Below, piece after piece: positions 40,490-49,107 of a stretch of 64,000 nucleotides of DNA (its first letter is position 1; the number at the start of each line of letters is the position of its first letter). The stretch comes from CAVTHW01 sp963734625 (lineage in GTDB: Bacteria > Acidobacteriota > Terriglobia > Bryobacterales > Bryobacteraceae): positions 124,001-188,000 of the forward strand of contig CAVTHW010000018.1 of the NCBI GenBank assembly GCA_963734625.1. Direction: 5' to 3'. A program made the translations under genes and the position numbers. The notes under the pieces were generated by a model. The model searched no databases. It worked only from the letters and a program-made list of their open reading frames with translations, and was not told where the DNA came from.

Positions 40490-41402
40490 GTGGCTTTGAA
40501 ACCAAAGCGCCGCGGGCCGGAAGTTCCCATTCGCGCCTACGCCGCCGAACAAGCCGCCGCGCTGCTCCGGCGGCTGGCCTTTCAGGCAAACCGCACCGCT
40601 AAACGGCGGGACGCCGACTCGGTTCATGACCTGCGGGTTTCGATCCGCCGGCTGAGACAGTGTCTCCGGACGTTCCGCCAGTTCTATCCAGCCGGCGGAC
40701 GGAAGAGAATCAGGCACGAGCTCAGCGCGCTGATGGATCTGGCCTCGGAGGTGCGGGACCGCGACATCGCCTTGGCGTTCCTGGCCGAAGCGCGTATCCC
40801 ATCCGGCTTACCCCTGGCGCGAACGCTATCGGAGGCGCGCAGCGAGGCGGAGGCTTCCCTGACGGCGGCTTTGAGGGGATGGAACAGGCGCGGTTTGTAT
40901 AAGAAGTGGCGTGCGGAACTGGGGCTTTGACGTGGCTAAAAAGCACTACCGATTTGACGACTCAGCCAGCGCGACGGCCGGCGCGAGGGCGCTGCTGCCC
41001 GAGATGTTTAAGCGCTATCTCGCGCAAGGCAGGAAACTGGCCGGCCATTCTCCGGAGCCCGCCGCAATTCATGGATTTCGCCTCGAAACCAAGGTATTCA
41101 GATACACGCTGGAACTGTTCCGGCCCTGCTACGGCCCCGGACTGGAACGGCGCCTGGCGTATCTCAAAGAGATTCAGAACCATCTCGGAGCGATTAGCGA
41201 CTATGCCGCGACCGGGAAGTTGATTGCCGCCAGTCTGCCCGGGCAATCTCCCGAACGGCTGAAACTGGAGCGCATCCTGACCCAACGGATCCGGCGGAAG
41301 TGGGCGGAGTTCGATCGCTACTGGCGCCTGACATTCGACACTCCCGCCGAGGAGCGGCGCTGGCTGAACTATCTCGGAGCCCGTGGTGAAAGCAGCAAGT
41401 AG
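40490..41402 (+). CDS. CHAD-domain protein (single domain split by a frameshift)
   Basis: CHAD domains are helical bundles that bind polyphosphate. A GTG start three bases after ppx gives the first half, with the histidine helix SVHDLRVSIRRLRQCLRTFR. A stop appears at 40928-40930. One base before or near 40928 restores the second half with the matching repeat helix AIHGFRLETKVFRYTLELFR. The two halves together make one standard CHAD domain of about 304 residues, with abundant Arg/Lys on both histidine helices. The alternative is two coupled half-proteins, since an ATG-containing reading overlaps at 40911. A single frameshifted gene is favoured. Confidence 0.85.
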
Positions 41403-41427
41403 GGGCACGGCGCCGCCGTGCCCCTAC
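41399..41427 (+). terminator. Strong perfect hairpin at the CHAD gene end
   Basis: GTAGGGGCACGGC (41399-41411) and its exact complement (41415-41427) form a 13-bp stem with a three-base loop. The stop codon of the CHAD gene lies within the left arm. There is no U-run, so it may be a Rho-assisted terminator, an mRNA 3'-end stabiliser or an intergenic repeat. It would separate ppx-CHAD from the DUF47-PiT pair. Confidence 0.6.
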
Positions 41428-41529
41428 CTCCCAGGCGTCTGACCGAACGTTGACCCCGCCTGCGCAGGATGAGAGAATGTGGTTTAATTCTTCAGCAATT
41501 GAGTGCGGACGCCCGCGGTCCAGGGAAAT

Positions 41530-42144
41530 ATGAGATTCCTACCCAAAGACGAGAAGTTCTTTCACCTCTTCCTCAATCAAGTCAAATTGATTTCTCAGGC
41601 CTCGGCCCTGCTGCTGAGCGGAGTGAAGGGAGGCAACGCGCATCTGGCCCAAGCTTGTGCCGAGATTCAGAAGTTGGAGCACGATGGCGACGACCTGATC
41701 CACGACATTCTCACCCGGCTGAACCAGACTTTCATCACGCCGCTTGATCCCGAGGATATCCACTCCCTCTCCTCGAGCCTGGATGACGTTTTGGACGGCA
41801 TCGAAGACGCCGCCTACCAGTTGACCGCCTATCGCGTTGAGCCGATCCCGCCCGCGGTTGTGGAGTTATGCGAGATTGTGGATGGCTGCTCCCGCGCGCT
41901 AACCGTGGCCTTCCAGTCGCTCAGCGACGGAAAAGCCTCGCTCGTTCCCTGCATCGAGATCAACCGCCTGGAGGGCGTCGCGGACCTGTTGGTGCGCCGC
42001 GTCATGGCGGATCTGTACCTGAGTGATATTCATCCCATGGCCTTCATCAAGCTCAAGGAAGTCTACGAAGTTCTGGAGGACACCACCGACCGCTGCGAGG
42101 ATGTGGCCGATACCCTGCAAGGCGTAGTCGTAAAGAATAGCTAG
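41530..42144 (+). CDS. DUF47/PhoU-like accessory protein of phosphate permease
   Basis: The 204-residue helical protein of the DUF47 (TIGR00153-like) family is usually encoded next to PiT permeases and thought to regulate them. ATG 41530 has AGGGAA just upstream. Metal-site-like acidic motifs of the PhoU fold are visible: KLEHDGDDLIHDILTRLNQT, PLDPEDIHSLSSSLDDVLDG and VLEDTTDRCEDVADTLQGV. It precedes pit by 13 bp. Confidence 0.92.
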   Translation: MRFLPKDEKFFHLFLNQVKLISQASALLLSGVKGGNAHLAQACAEIQKLEHDGDDLIHDILTRLNQTFITPLDPEDIHSLSSSLDDVLDGIEDAAYQLTAYRVEPIPPAVVELCEIVDGCSRALTVAFQSLSDGKASLVPCIEINRLEGVADLLVRRVMADLYLSDIHPMAFIKLKEVYEVLEDTTDRCEDVADTLQGVVVKNS

Positions 42145-42157
42145 GCCCGCCATCTCC

Positions 42158-43177
42158 ATGTTCACTCTGGTCCTCGCCATCATCGTCATAGCCCTGGTAT
42201 TCGACTACATCAACGGCTTTCATGACGCCGCCAACTCTGTCGCCACAATCGTCTCGACGCGCGTGCTGACGCCCCTTCAAGCAGTCATGTGGGCGGCGTT
42301 TTTCAATTTTGTCTCCGCGTTTAGCTTCGGGACCGGAGTGGCCAAGACCGTCGGGTCGGGAATGGTGGATCCGGCTGTCGTGACGCTGTACGTGATTCTG
42401 AGCGGCGTGATTGGCGCGATCGTTTGGGATCTCTTTACCTGGTGGATGGGATTGCCCACCAGTTCTTCGCACGCGCTGATCGGAGGCTTGGCCGGCGCTG
42501 CCGTGGTGCATACGGCCTTCCTGCGAGGAATCGGACAGTCCTTTAGCGGACTCGTGGTTGGCGGCTGGGTCAGCACTTTGCTGTTCATGGTGGCCGCCCC
42601 GGTGATCGGGCTGGTGCTCGCCTACATCCTGATGGTGTCCATCTACTGGCTTTTCCGGAAATCGACGCCTAAGAAGATGGACGTATATTTCAGGAAGCTG
42701 CAGCTCTTGTCGGCGGCCGCCTACAGCTACGCACATGGCACCAATGATGCGCAGAAAACCATGGGCATCATCACCCTGGTTCTCTATACCGGCGGCTATC
42801 TGCAGAGCTTCAAGGTGCCGGTCTGGGTGATTCTCGCGGCGCACGCGGCGATCGCCTTGGGCACGCTCACCGGCGGATGGCGAATCGTTCACACCATGGG
42901 CGCCCGTCTGACCCGATTGCGCCCGCGCAGCGGCTTCTGCGCGGAGGCCGCGGCGGCAGCCTCCATCATCCTGGCAACGGAGCTCAAGGTCCCCGTTTCC
43001 ACCACCCACGTCATCGCCGGCGCCATCGCCGGGGTGGGCTCCATCCAGCGAGTCAAGGCTGTGCGCTGGGGCGTGGCGGCGAATATCGCCTGGGCCTGGG
43101 TCCTGACTATTCCGGCTTCAGCTTTGGTCGCAGCGGTCTGTTTTTTGCTCCTGCGCTTATTCCTGCCAGAAATCTGA
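42158..43177 (+). CDS. pit: Low-affinity inorganic phosphate transporter (PiT family)
   Basis: Proton/cation-coupled phosphate permease. The 339-residue product has about ten membrane helices. It carries both copies of the PiT signature: FDYINGFHDAANSVATIVST near residue 14, and SYAHGTNDAQKTMGIITLVL near residue 192. LPTSSSHALIGGLAGAAVV and VPVSTTHVIAGAIAGVGS are the paired helix-loop repeats. With the DUF47 gene upstream it supplies phosphate next to the ppx/CHAD/PPK2 genes. Confidence 0.95.
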   Translation: MFTLVLAIIVIALVFDYINGFHDAANSVATIVSTRVLTPLQAVMWAAFFNFVSAFSFGTGVAKTVGSGMVDPAVVTLYVILSGVIGAIVWDLFTWWMGLPTSSSHALIGGLAGAAVVHTAFLRGIGQSFSGLVVGGWVSTLLFMVAAPVIGLVLAYILMVSIYWLFRKSTPKKMDVYFRKLQLLSAAAYSYAHGTNDAQKTMGIITLVLYTGGYLQSFKVPVWVILAAHAAIALGTLTGGWRIVHTMGARLTRLRPRSGFCAEAAAAASIILATELKVPVSTTHVIAGAIAGVGSIQRVKAVRWGVAANIAWAWVLTIPASALVAAVCFLLLRLFLPEI

Positions 43178-43187
43178 AGTCAGCGCA

Positions 43188-43288
43188 GTGCGTCGCCGCT
43201 CCCTACCGGTCGCGGTTCGGTGCTTCTAGCACGGCCAGATGCCACTGAACCACGACCGGGAGAGAGTGGTCAGCACTTGCGACGCACT
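43188..43288. repeat. Long imperfect hairpin repeat between convergent genes, includes dispersed-repeat copy 2
   Basis: AGTGCGTCGC (43188-43197) pairs exactly with GCGACGCACT (43279-43288). Inside, the left segment around 43195-43222 is an imperfect inverted repeat of 43244-43271. The right arm contains the 29-bp sequence shared with 35995-36023. The element fills the space between the pit stop and the convergent gene, so it may act as a bidirectional terminator as well as being a REP-like repeat. Confidence 0.65.
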
Positions 43289-43291
43289 ACG

Positions 43292-43906
43292 CTAGTGCAC
43301 CGTCCCTACCTGGCCCGCAGCCCTCAGGCGCGCGTCCATGCGGCTTAAACTCCGCTCTTGTTCCCGGCTCAGCAGCGGCGTGTGGAAGATCGTGAGCAAG
43401 TACTCGGGAATGGCCCACACATCTTCCTCGGAGGTCATCCAGCCGATCCGGTCAAATCGCCTCAGGTTGACCGGGCGCGAGTAACGCCGCAGCGTCTTCT
43501 CCCCTTTGAGATTGAAGTAATGCTCGAAGTAGGACATCGCCAACTCCCGCAGCGTGCGGTAGACCGGCTCCCGATAACGCAGCCCGGAATAGTTGGACGT
43601 AGCCAGCGCTCCCCAATGTCCGCCGCGCCGGAACACCGCCAGGACATGGTCGTCGTCCCGGTCCGCTTCGAGGTCCACCAGCAACGGCGGATACCCCAGC
43701 TCACGTAGCGCAGCGGCGGCAAATAGGGCGCCCTCCATGCAATGCGCCAGGCGCTTGCGCAGAACCAGCCGCGGAGAATAACAGGTGTCCCCCTCCGGCT
43801 CCTTGTTGTACGCCAGCTCGTCCAGAAACCGCTGGATCTTCTCGGGAGTCGTAAGCCTGCGGAGGACCGCCCGCTCACTGGGATTGAATCCGTCCGAAAG
43901 CGTCAT
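43292..43906 (-). CDS. Putative transglutaminase/papain-fold protein
   Basis: The 204-residue cytosolic protein has no firm family. A cysteine in LRKRLAHCMEGALFAAAALR at the start of a helix, then LVDLEADRDDDHVLAVFRRG with an Asp-His strand, and HWGALATSNYSGLRYREPVY resemble the Cys-His-Asp order of transglutaminase-like proteins. The assignment is structural guesswork. The C-terminal half has GWMTSEEDVWAIPEYLLTIF. It stands alone, convergent with pit and divergent from the small membrane-protein gene. Confidence 0.5.
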   Translation of the reverse strand: MTLSDGFNPSERAVLRRLTTPEKIQRFLDELAYNKEPEGDTCYSPRLVLRKRLAHCMEGALFAAAALRELGYPPLLVDLEADRDDDHVLAVFRRGGHWGALATSNYSGLRYREPVYRTLRELAMSYFEHYFNLKGEKTLRRYSRPVNLRRFDRIGWMTSEEDVWAIPEYLLTIFHTPLLSREQERSLSRMDARLRAAGQVGTVH

Positions 43907-43966
43907 CTCCAGACAGGCTACCTCAGATACGAACCTGATACTGGGCGTACAATCGAAGACGCTGCC

Positions 43967-44179
43967 GTGCCTCGAAAAGCCACGACCTCGCGTATGGCGG
44001 CCACGCTGTTAGGCGCGTGGTACATGTGTATCGGGGCGGGCTTTGTTCTACTTGGCATCCGCGCCTTCATGCGAGGCGCCCCGCTTTGGTCGGTCGTGCT
44101 GCGCTGGGTTGTATCGGGCGGGTTCTTTGTCTTGGGCTTTCTGGAACTCCGCCGGCGCAGCCGGCCGGAAGCGCCATAG
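43967..44179 (+). CDS. Small membrane protein (two helices)
   Basis: Not recognised. A GTG start gives 70 residues with two predicted membrane helices (LLGAWYMCIGAGFVLLGIRA and VLRWVVSGGFFVLGFLEL) and a basic tail RRRSRPEAP. It precedes the POTRA-protein gene by nine bases in the same direction, so it may be co-transcribed with it. Confidence 0.55.
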   Translation: MPRKATTSRMAATLLGAWYMCIGAGFVLLGIRAFMRGAPLWSVVLRWVVSGGFFVLGFLELRRRSRPEAP

Positions 44180-44188
44180 AATGGAATT

Positions 44189-45470
44189 ATGGCACGCCTT
44201 GCCGCGCTGCTCCTGTTCCTGATCTCGTGCGCCGCGGCGCAGACGAAGTGGCCGGTCGAGTCCCTCAACGTCGAAGGCAACCGGAGCTACCCGGCCCGGC
44301 AGATTCTCGAATTCGCGGGCCTGAAGACCGGGCAACAGGCCGGAAAAGAGGAACTGGAAGCCGTCAGGAAGCGGCTGGTGGAGACCGGGCTATTCGCCAG
44401 CGTGGGCTACAAGTACGTCCCCTCCGCATCGAAAGGTGGTCTGGTGGTGACCCTTCAGGTGACGGAGGTCGAGCCTCTATACCCGTTCCGGTTCGAGCGG
44501 CTGGATGTCCCGTCGCCGGAAATCGAGAGCTGGCTTCGGCGCTCGGATCCGTTCTTCCGCGAAACGATCCCGCCCGTCAAGCCGGTGCTCGACCGCTATG
44601 TCAAAGCCATTGAGGCTTGCCTGGCGGCGCAGGACAAGAGGGAAACCGTCGTCGCCCGAGTGACGCCCGACGATGCGGGCCGGTTAGCCATCGTCTTCGG
44701 CCCGGCTTCGGCGCCGCCCTCCGTGGCGGCGGTTCGATTCACGGGCAGCAGCATCATCCCCGAAACCGAATTGCAGCGCGCGCTGGCAAGGGTCGCCGTA
44801 GGCGTGCCTTACACCGAGTCCGGATTCCGTCAGATGCTCGACGCCAGCGTCCGGCCGCTGTACGAAGCTATAGGCAGAATCCGGGCGGCCTTTCCGAAAC
44901 TCCAGGTGGAGAAGTCGCGGGATGTCAACGGGGTCTCCGTCACGGTCGAGGTCGTCGAGGGAGACGAGTACAAGCTCGGAGACGTGCGGCTGGCGGGCGA
45001 GGGCGTCGCCCTGAGCGAGTTGACCAAGTCAGGGCAGTTCAAGACCGGCGAGATCGCCAATTTCTCCGAAGTCTCGAGCGGGCTTGACCGCATCAAGAAA
45101 CAGCTTCGCCGGCAAGGCTTCCTGAAGCCCGAAACGGCGGTAGCTCGCACCCTCGACGATGCCAAGAAGCAGGTGGACCTCGTCGTGCGCGTGGACCACG
45201 GCCCGCGCTACGTCTTCGGCGCACTGACAATCGAAGGCCTCGACTTGAACGGCGAGGTGGAGATCAGACGGCGATGGGGGCTCAAGCCGGGCGCTCCTTT
45301 TGATGCCGAGTATCCGGATTACTTTCTCAAGCCGGGTCCGGGAAGACGGCTTGTTCGACAACCTCGGGCAAACCAAGCCCTCCGTCAAAGTGGACGATAA
45401 GACGCAAACGGTGGACGTGACCCTGACTTTCCAGGGGGAGCCCAAGGGCGGCCGGCGCGCCGGGCGCTGA
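44189..45470 (+). CDS. Secreted POTRA-domain protein without outer-membrane barrel (one frameshift)
   Basis: The signal peptide (LAALLLFLISCAAAQ) is followed by POTRA-like modules: VESLNVEGNRSYPARQILEF, then AAVRFTGSSIIPETELQRAL, KLGDVRLAGEGVALSELTKS and VFGALTIEGLDLNGEVEIRR. One extra C near 45338 breaks the frame. The corrected end reads VREDGLFDNLGQTKPSVKVD, then TVDVTLTFQGEPKGGRRAGR. The total is about 426 residues. No C-terminal beta-barrel is encoded, unlike BamA/TamA, so this may be a periplasmic scaffold or chaperone. The next gene is scpA, 26 bp later. Confidence 0.75.
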
Positions 45471-45496
45471 AGCCTGCATGCTATCGTGAAGTAACT

Positions 45497-46282
45497 GTGT
45501 CGTCGCCGCTGAACGTTCACCTTGAACCATATGATGGGCCGCTGGACCTGCTGCTGGACCTGATCCGCAAGCGGGAGATCAACATCTACGACATCCCTAT
45601 CGCTTCCATCACCGCGCAATATCTGGACTACATGCAGCGAGCCGTGGCCCTCGACATCGAACTGGGCGCCGAGTTCATCTACATGGCGGCGACCCTGATC
45701 CACATCAAGTCCAGAATGCTGCTGCCGCGCGATCCGGCCCTGGAGGAGCTTTCCCCGGAGGAGGATCCCCGCCAGGAACTGGTCGAAAGGCTGCTCGAGC
45801 ACGAGCGGTTCAAGAATGCGGCCGAGATGTTGCAGCAGAAGCTCATGATCGAAGAGAACGTGTGGTCGAACCCCCAGATCGGGAGTTTCGCCGACGAGGC
45901 CGAAAGCCCCGAGCTCGCCGTGAGTCTGTTCGACCTGGTAAAGACCCTCGAGCGGGTGTTGGAGAGGGCCAAGAACCGGCCCACCTACGAGGTCACTCCC
46001 GAAGAGGTCAGCGTCCCCGACATGATCCTCAAGTTAAGATCGATGCTGGAGAAAATGTCGAAGGGCGATTCTCTCTCGGTGGTGGAGCTTTTCGAGCGCC
46101 AGGGCAGCCGCCGGGCCATGGTCGCCCTGTTCCTGGCTATCCTGGAGATGGTGAAGGTGCAGGCTGTAGTGCTGACCCAGAAGGGCGCCTTCGGCGACAT
46201 TTCCCTCAAGCGGCACAAGCTGTTTGACGAGGCGTTCCGCTCGGGAGAGGCGATTGCCGCCATCGAGAAGGGTTACAACTAG
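45497..46282 (+). CDS. scpA: Segregation and condensation protein A
   Basis: Kleisin subunit of the SMC-ScpAB condensin. The 261-residue product from a GTG start has the N-terminal helix block LEPYDGPLDLLLDLIRKREI and then NIYDIPIASITAQYLDYMQ. AEFIYMAATLIHIKSRMLLP and the C-terminal winged helix (QGSRRAMVALFLAILEMVKV, then QAVVLTQKGAFGDISL) follow. scpB comes five bases later, the standard pairing. Confidence 0.95.
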   Translation: MSSPLNVHLEPYDGPLDLLLDLIRKREINIYDIPIASITAQYLDYMQRAVALDIELGAEFIYMAATLIHIKSRMLLPRDPALEELSPEEDPRQELVERLLEHERFKNAAEMLQQKLMIEENVWSNPQIGSFADEAESPELAVSLFDLVKTLERVLERAKNRPTYEVTPEEVSVPDMILKLRSMLEKMSKGDSLSVVELFERQGSRRAMVALFLAILEMVKVQAVVLTQKGAFGDISLKRHKLFDEAFRSGEAIAAIEKGYN

Positions 46283-46287
46283 CCGGA

Positions 46288-46893
46288 ATGGAAACCAACG
46301 ATCTTACGCCCGGTGCTTCCGACGAGCTGGTCCTGGCCATGCTGGAAGCGATTGTGTATGTGACCGACGAGCCCCTGACGGCGGAGCAGATTGCGGGCGC
46401 CTTGGGCGAACCCCGAGACAGGGTGATCGCCCTTCTGTCACGCCTGGTGGACGAGTTCAACCGGCCCCAGCACGGCCTGAGCGTCCGCGAGGTCGCCGGT
46501 GGCTATAAGATGTCTACCAAGCCGGAGCATCACGAAGCCATCCGCGCCTTCGTGAAGAAGCTTCAGGCGCCCCTGAAGCTCTCCCTGGCTGCCCTTGAGA
46601 CCCTGGCCGTGATCGCGTATAAGCAGCCGGTAACCGCGCCCGAGGTGCTGGAGATTCGCGGCGTGCAGGGAGCGGGCGTGCTCAAGACCCTGCTGGATCG
46701 CAAGCTGATTACGACCGCCGGGCGCAAGGCCGTGGTTGGCAAGCCGATCCTCTACAAGACCACCAAGGATTTTCTGGTCCAGTTCGGGCTGAAGGATGTG
46801 AGCGAGCTTCCCACGCTGAAGGAATTCGAGGAATTGAGACGCATGGCGCTCGGCGAGGACGAAGTCCCAGCCGCCGCCGAGGCGAGTGAGTGA
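46288..46893 (+). CDS. scpB: Segregation and condensation protein B
   Basis: Winged-helix partner of ScpA. The 201-residue product has tandem winged helices: LVLAMLEAIVYVTDEPLTAE, LSVREVAGGYKMSTKPEHHE, and LSLAALETLAVIAYKQPVTA with the following PEVLEIRGVQGAGVLKTLLD. LYKTTKDFLVQFGLKDVSEL is the family end. Its TGA overlaps the pseudouridine synthase ATG by one base. Confidence 0.95.
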   Translation: METNDLTPGASDELVLAMLEAIVYVTDEPLTAEQIAGALGEPRDRVIALLSRLVDEFNRPQHGLSVREVAGGYKMSTKPEHHEAIRAFVKKLQAPLKLSLAALETLAVIAYKQPVTAPEVLEIRGVQGAGVLKTLLDRKLITTAGRKAVVGKPILYKTTKDFLVQFGLKDVSELPTLKEFEELRRMALGEDEVPAAAEASE

Positions 46894-47606
46894 TGGCTGA
46901 AGAACGAATCCAGAAGATCCTGGCGCGCGCCGGCATTGCCAGCCGGCGCAAGGCGGAAGAGTTTATTGTGCAGGGCCGCGTGACGGTCAACGGGGCAATC
47001 ATCGACCGCCTCGGCAGCAAAGCCGACCTGGAACGCGATCACATCAAGGTGGATGGGCGGCGGATCGATGCCCCCCGGAAACCGATGTATCTCGCCGTGA
47101 ACAAGCCCGACTGCGTCGTAACCACCGTCAGCGATCCGCAAGGCCGGACCACGGTCATGGATCTGATCAAAGGGATCCGCGAGCGCGTTTTCCCGGTGGG
47201 CCGCCTCGACTACCACAGCGAAGGACTGTTGCTGCTGACCAACGACGGCGACTTCGCTCACGGCATTCTGTCGGCCTCCAGCCACGTTCCGAAGACTTAT
47301 CGCGTGAAAGTGAACGGGATGCTTACACCCGACCAGGAACTGCAGTTCCGGGAAGGCATCTCATTGCACGGCCGCCGAACGGCACCGGCCGGCCTGCGGC
47401 TGATTAAGCGCGCCGAAAACCCTTGGTACGAGGTGCGCCTGATCGAGGGCCGGCAGAACCAGGTCCGCCTTATGTTCAGACATTTTGGCCGGCTGGTGGA
47501 GAAGCTGCGGCGGACGAAGATCGGCTTCCTGGAACTGGGCGCCATGCGGCCGGGAGATGTGCGCCACCTGACGCCAGGCCGAGGTGCGGCGCTTTCAGAA
47601 GAGTAA
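46893..47606 (+). CDS. rluB: 23S rRNA pseudouridine synthase (RsuA/RluB family)
   Basis: Isomerises uridine in rRNA. The 237-residue product has the S4 RNA-binding domain (RIQKILARAGIASRRKAEEF). The RsuA-type catalytic block is VFPVGRLDYHSEGLLLLTND, with the essential Asp. VPKTYRVKVNGMLTPDQEL and EGRQNQVRLMFRHFGRLVEK complete the family. ATG 46893 is preferred over the adjacent GTG. The scpA-scpB-rluB order is widely conserved. Confidence 0.95.
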   Translation: MAEERIQKILARAGIASRRKAEEFIVQGRVTVNGAIIDRLGSKADLERDHIKVDGRRIDAPRKPMYLAVNKPDCVVTTVSDPQGRTTVMDLIKGIRERVFPVGRLDYHSEGLLLLTNDGDFAHGILSASSHVPKTYRVKVNGMLTPDQELQFREGISLHGRRTAPAGLRLIKRAENPWYEVRLIEGRQNQVRLMFRHFGRLVEKLRRTKIGFLELGAMRPGDVRHLTPGRGAALSEE

Positions 47607-47626
47607 GGCGGGGGACGCCAATTGAA

Positions 47627-48022
47627 ATGGTCTCGATCCGGGAGTTGCTGACAACGGCGCGGGTGATCGCGGTGGTGGGGCTCTCCAGCAAGAGGAGCCG
47701 CCCCAGCCATGGAGTGTCGCTGTACATGCAGCGCGCCGGCTACCGGATCATTCCCGTTAACCCCGCGGAGAAGGAAGTGCTCGGCGAGGAGTCGCGCCCC
47801 AGCCTGGATGCCGTCCCGGAGAAGGTTGATATCGTGGACATCTTCCGGCGCTCCGAATTCGTGCCGGAAATCGTGGATCAGGCGATCCGCATCGGCGCCA
47901 AAGCCGTTTGGATGCAGGAAGGCGTGATCCACGAGGAGGCCGCGGCCAAGGCCCGCGCCGCCGGTCTGACGGTGGTAATGGACCGCTGCATCCTCAAAGA
48001 ACACATGCGCCTGGCCCGCTAA
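47627..48022 (+). CDS. CoA-binding domain protein (YccU-like)
   Basis: The 131-residue Rossmann protein reads ARVIAVVGLSSKRSRPSHGV, then GYRIIPVNPAEKEVLGEESR, DIVDIFRRSEFVPEIVDQAI and KAVWMQEGVIHEEAAAKARA. This is the pattern of the small CoA_binding (YccU) family of uncertain function. Its stop overlaps the stop of the convergent DUF192 gene. A degraded copy of its last 43 bases lies at 51698-51740. Confidence 0.9.
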   Translation: MVSIRELLTTARVIAVVGLSSKRSRPSHGVSLYMQRAGYRIIPVNPAEKEVLGEESRPSLDAVPEKVDIVDIFRRSEFVPEIVDQAIRIGAKAVWMQEGVIHEEAAAKARAAGLTVVMDRCILKEHMRLAR

Positions 48023-48375
48023 TCGGTCCGTTCAAACTCCAGCACGTCCCCCGCTTGCGTCCCCGTTTCCTTGATCGTACCCGGCGGCAGCTCTAGAACC
48101 GACTCCGCCCACAAGCAGAGCGACAGCCTGGCGGCCTTCATCTCCGGGCGAGCCTTCAGAACCTTCTTCTTCCGGTCGAGGAACAGCACGTCGATGGCGA
48201 ACTTCATGCCGAACGTGTGGATGCCTTCGCAGGGGGCGATCCAAAGTCCCTGGCCCGGCGGAAGGCTGGTGTGTTTCAACAATCCGACGCGCCGCTTCCG
48301 GCTGGTATCGGCTATGTCGGCCTGCGTTGCCACCACGGTGTCGCGGGTGCGGTTCAGGATCTTGAGCGTGGCCAT
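48019..48375 (-). CDS. DUF192 protein
   Basis: The 118-residue protein has the DUF192 fold: DIADTSRKRRVGLLKHTSLP, GLWIAPCEGIHTFGMKFAID and VLFLDRKKKVL, then a VLELPPGTIKETGTQAGDVL end. No signal peptide is seen, although many relatives are exported. Function unknown. It converges on the CoA-binding gene with overlapping stops. An internally deleted remnant of it occurs at 51879-52015. Confidence 0.9.
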   Translation of the reverse strand: MATLKILNRTRDTVVATQADIADTSRKRRVGLLKHTSLPPGQGLWIAPCEGIHTFGMKFAIDVLFLDRKKKVLKARPEMKAARLSLCLWAESVLELPPGTIKETGTQAGDVLEFERTD

Positions 48376-48423
48376 AGTGGAAACTAATCATCGTACTAGA
48401 TTGGCGAGGCTGGCCGAAGTCTG

Positions 48424-49047
48424 TTAATCGTCCAGAGACCCCGAGCGCGTCTGGTTCTCTCCGAGGGACGGCTCGCGGAACTCTGAAAAGGCGGTTCGCC
48501 TCGTGCCCAGGCTGCGAATGGCCACTTTCGCATCGGCGACGCCCGTCAGGAACTTAATCAAGCCATCCTTGTCTCTCTTCGCGTTTGTTACACGGTACTT
48601 GGATTCATTCAAGGCCTGAAGTATGTCACGGTAGACGGGACTCAGGCGCCCTTCGATCCAGGTGTGAACACCCAAAGCAATTCGTGTATCGCTCGAAATG
48701 AGAATGACCCACTGCAAGGTTCCCGATTGCTTTTCGCGAACGTCGACCAGCATCTTCAGCTCATCGGGGCTCAATGAGATAGCCCCGACTACGGCCACGA
48801 CCCCGTACGCCATCCCGCGCCACCAGGAGCGCTTGAAGTTGCGCGAGACAACTGCGCGCATCTCCGCCTCGAGCTCGCGAGCGCCGGCGAATTGCCGCCA
48901 CTCATCAAAGAGTCCGACCACACGGTGGATATTGAGGTTGCGCAATTCCCAGAACGACCAACTGGGCTCATGGAGATCCTGGCGAGGGCGCAGGCCTCTG
49001 GGCGCGGTTGCGGAGGTAATGATCGAAGGCAAGTCCGCCTGGGACAT
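48424..49047 (-). CDS. Hypothetical protein
   Basis: Not recognised. The 207-residue product has a moderately hydrophobic stretch (GMAYGVVAVVGAISLSPDEL) flanked by charged sequence. Other blocks are HRVVGLFDEWRQFAGARELE and GTLQWVILISSDTRIALGVH, with an acidic end near GENQTRSGSLDD. It lies at the start of the accessory segment between the intact and degraded DUF192 copies and may have arrived with it. Confidence 0.5.
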   Translation of the reverse strand: MSQADLPSIITSATAPRGLRPRQDLHEPSWSFWELRNLNIHRVVGLFDEWRQFAGARELEAEMRAVVSRNFKRSWWRGMAYGVVAVVGAISLSPDELKMLVDVREKQSGTLQWVILISSDTRIALGVHTWIEGRLSPVYRDILQALNESKYRVTNAKRDKDGLIKFLTGVADAKVAIRSLGTRRTAFSEFREPSLGENQTRSGSLDD

Positions 49048-49107
49048 GATCTGATTATCCGTATTACCAGGCCGCTCCGGCGATGAAGCGCGTCGAATCA
49101 GCAGCAG

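Noticed and set aside
40911..41402. Second CHAD half as an independent gene
   Set aside because: The two halves carry the two complementary repeats of one CHAD domain, so one frameshifted gene is more likely; the alternative is noted in the feature.
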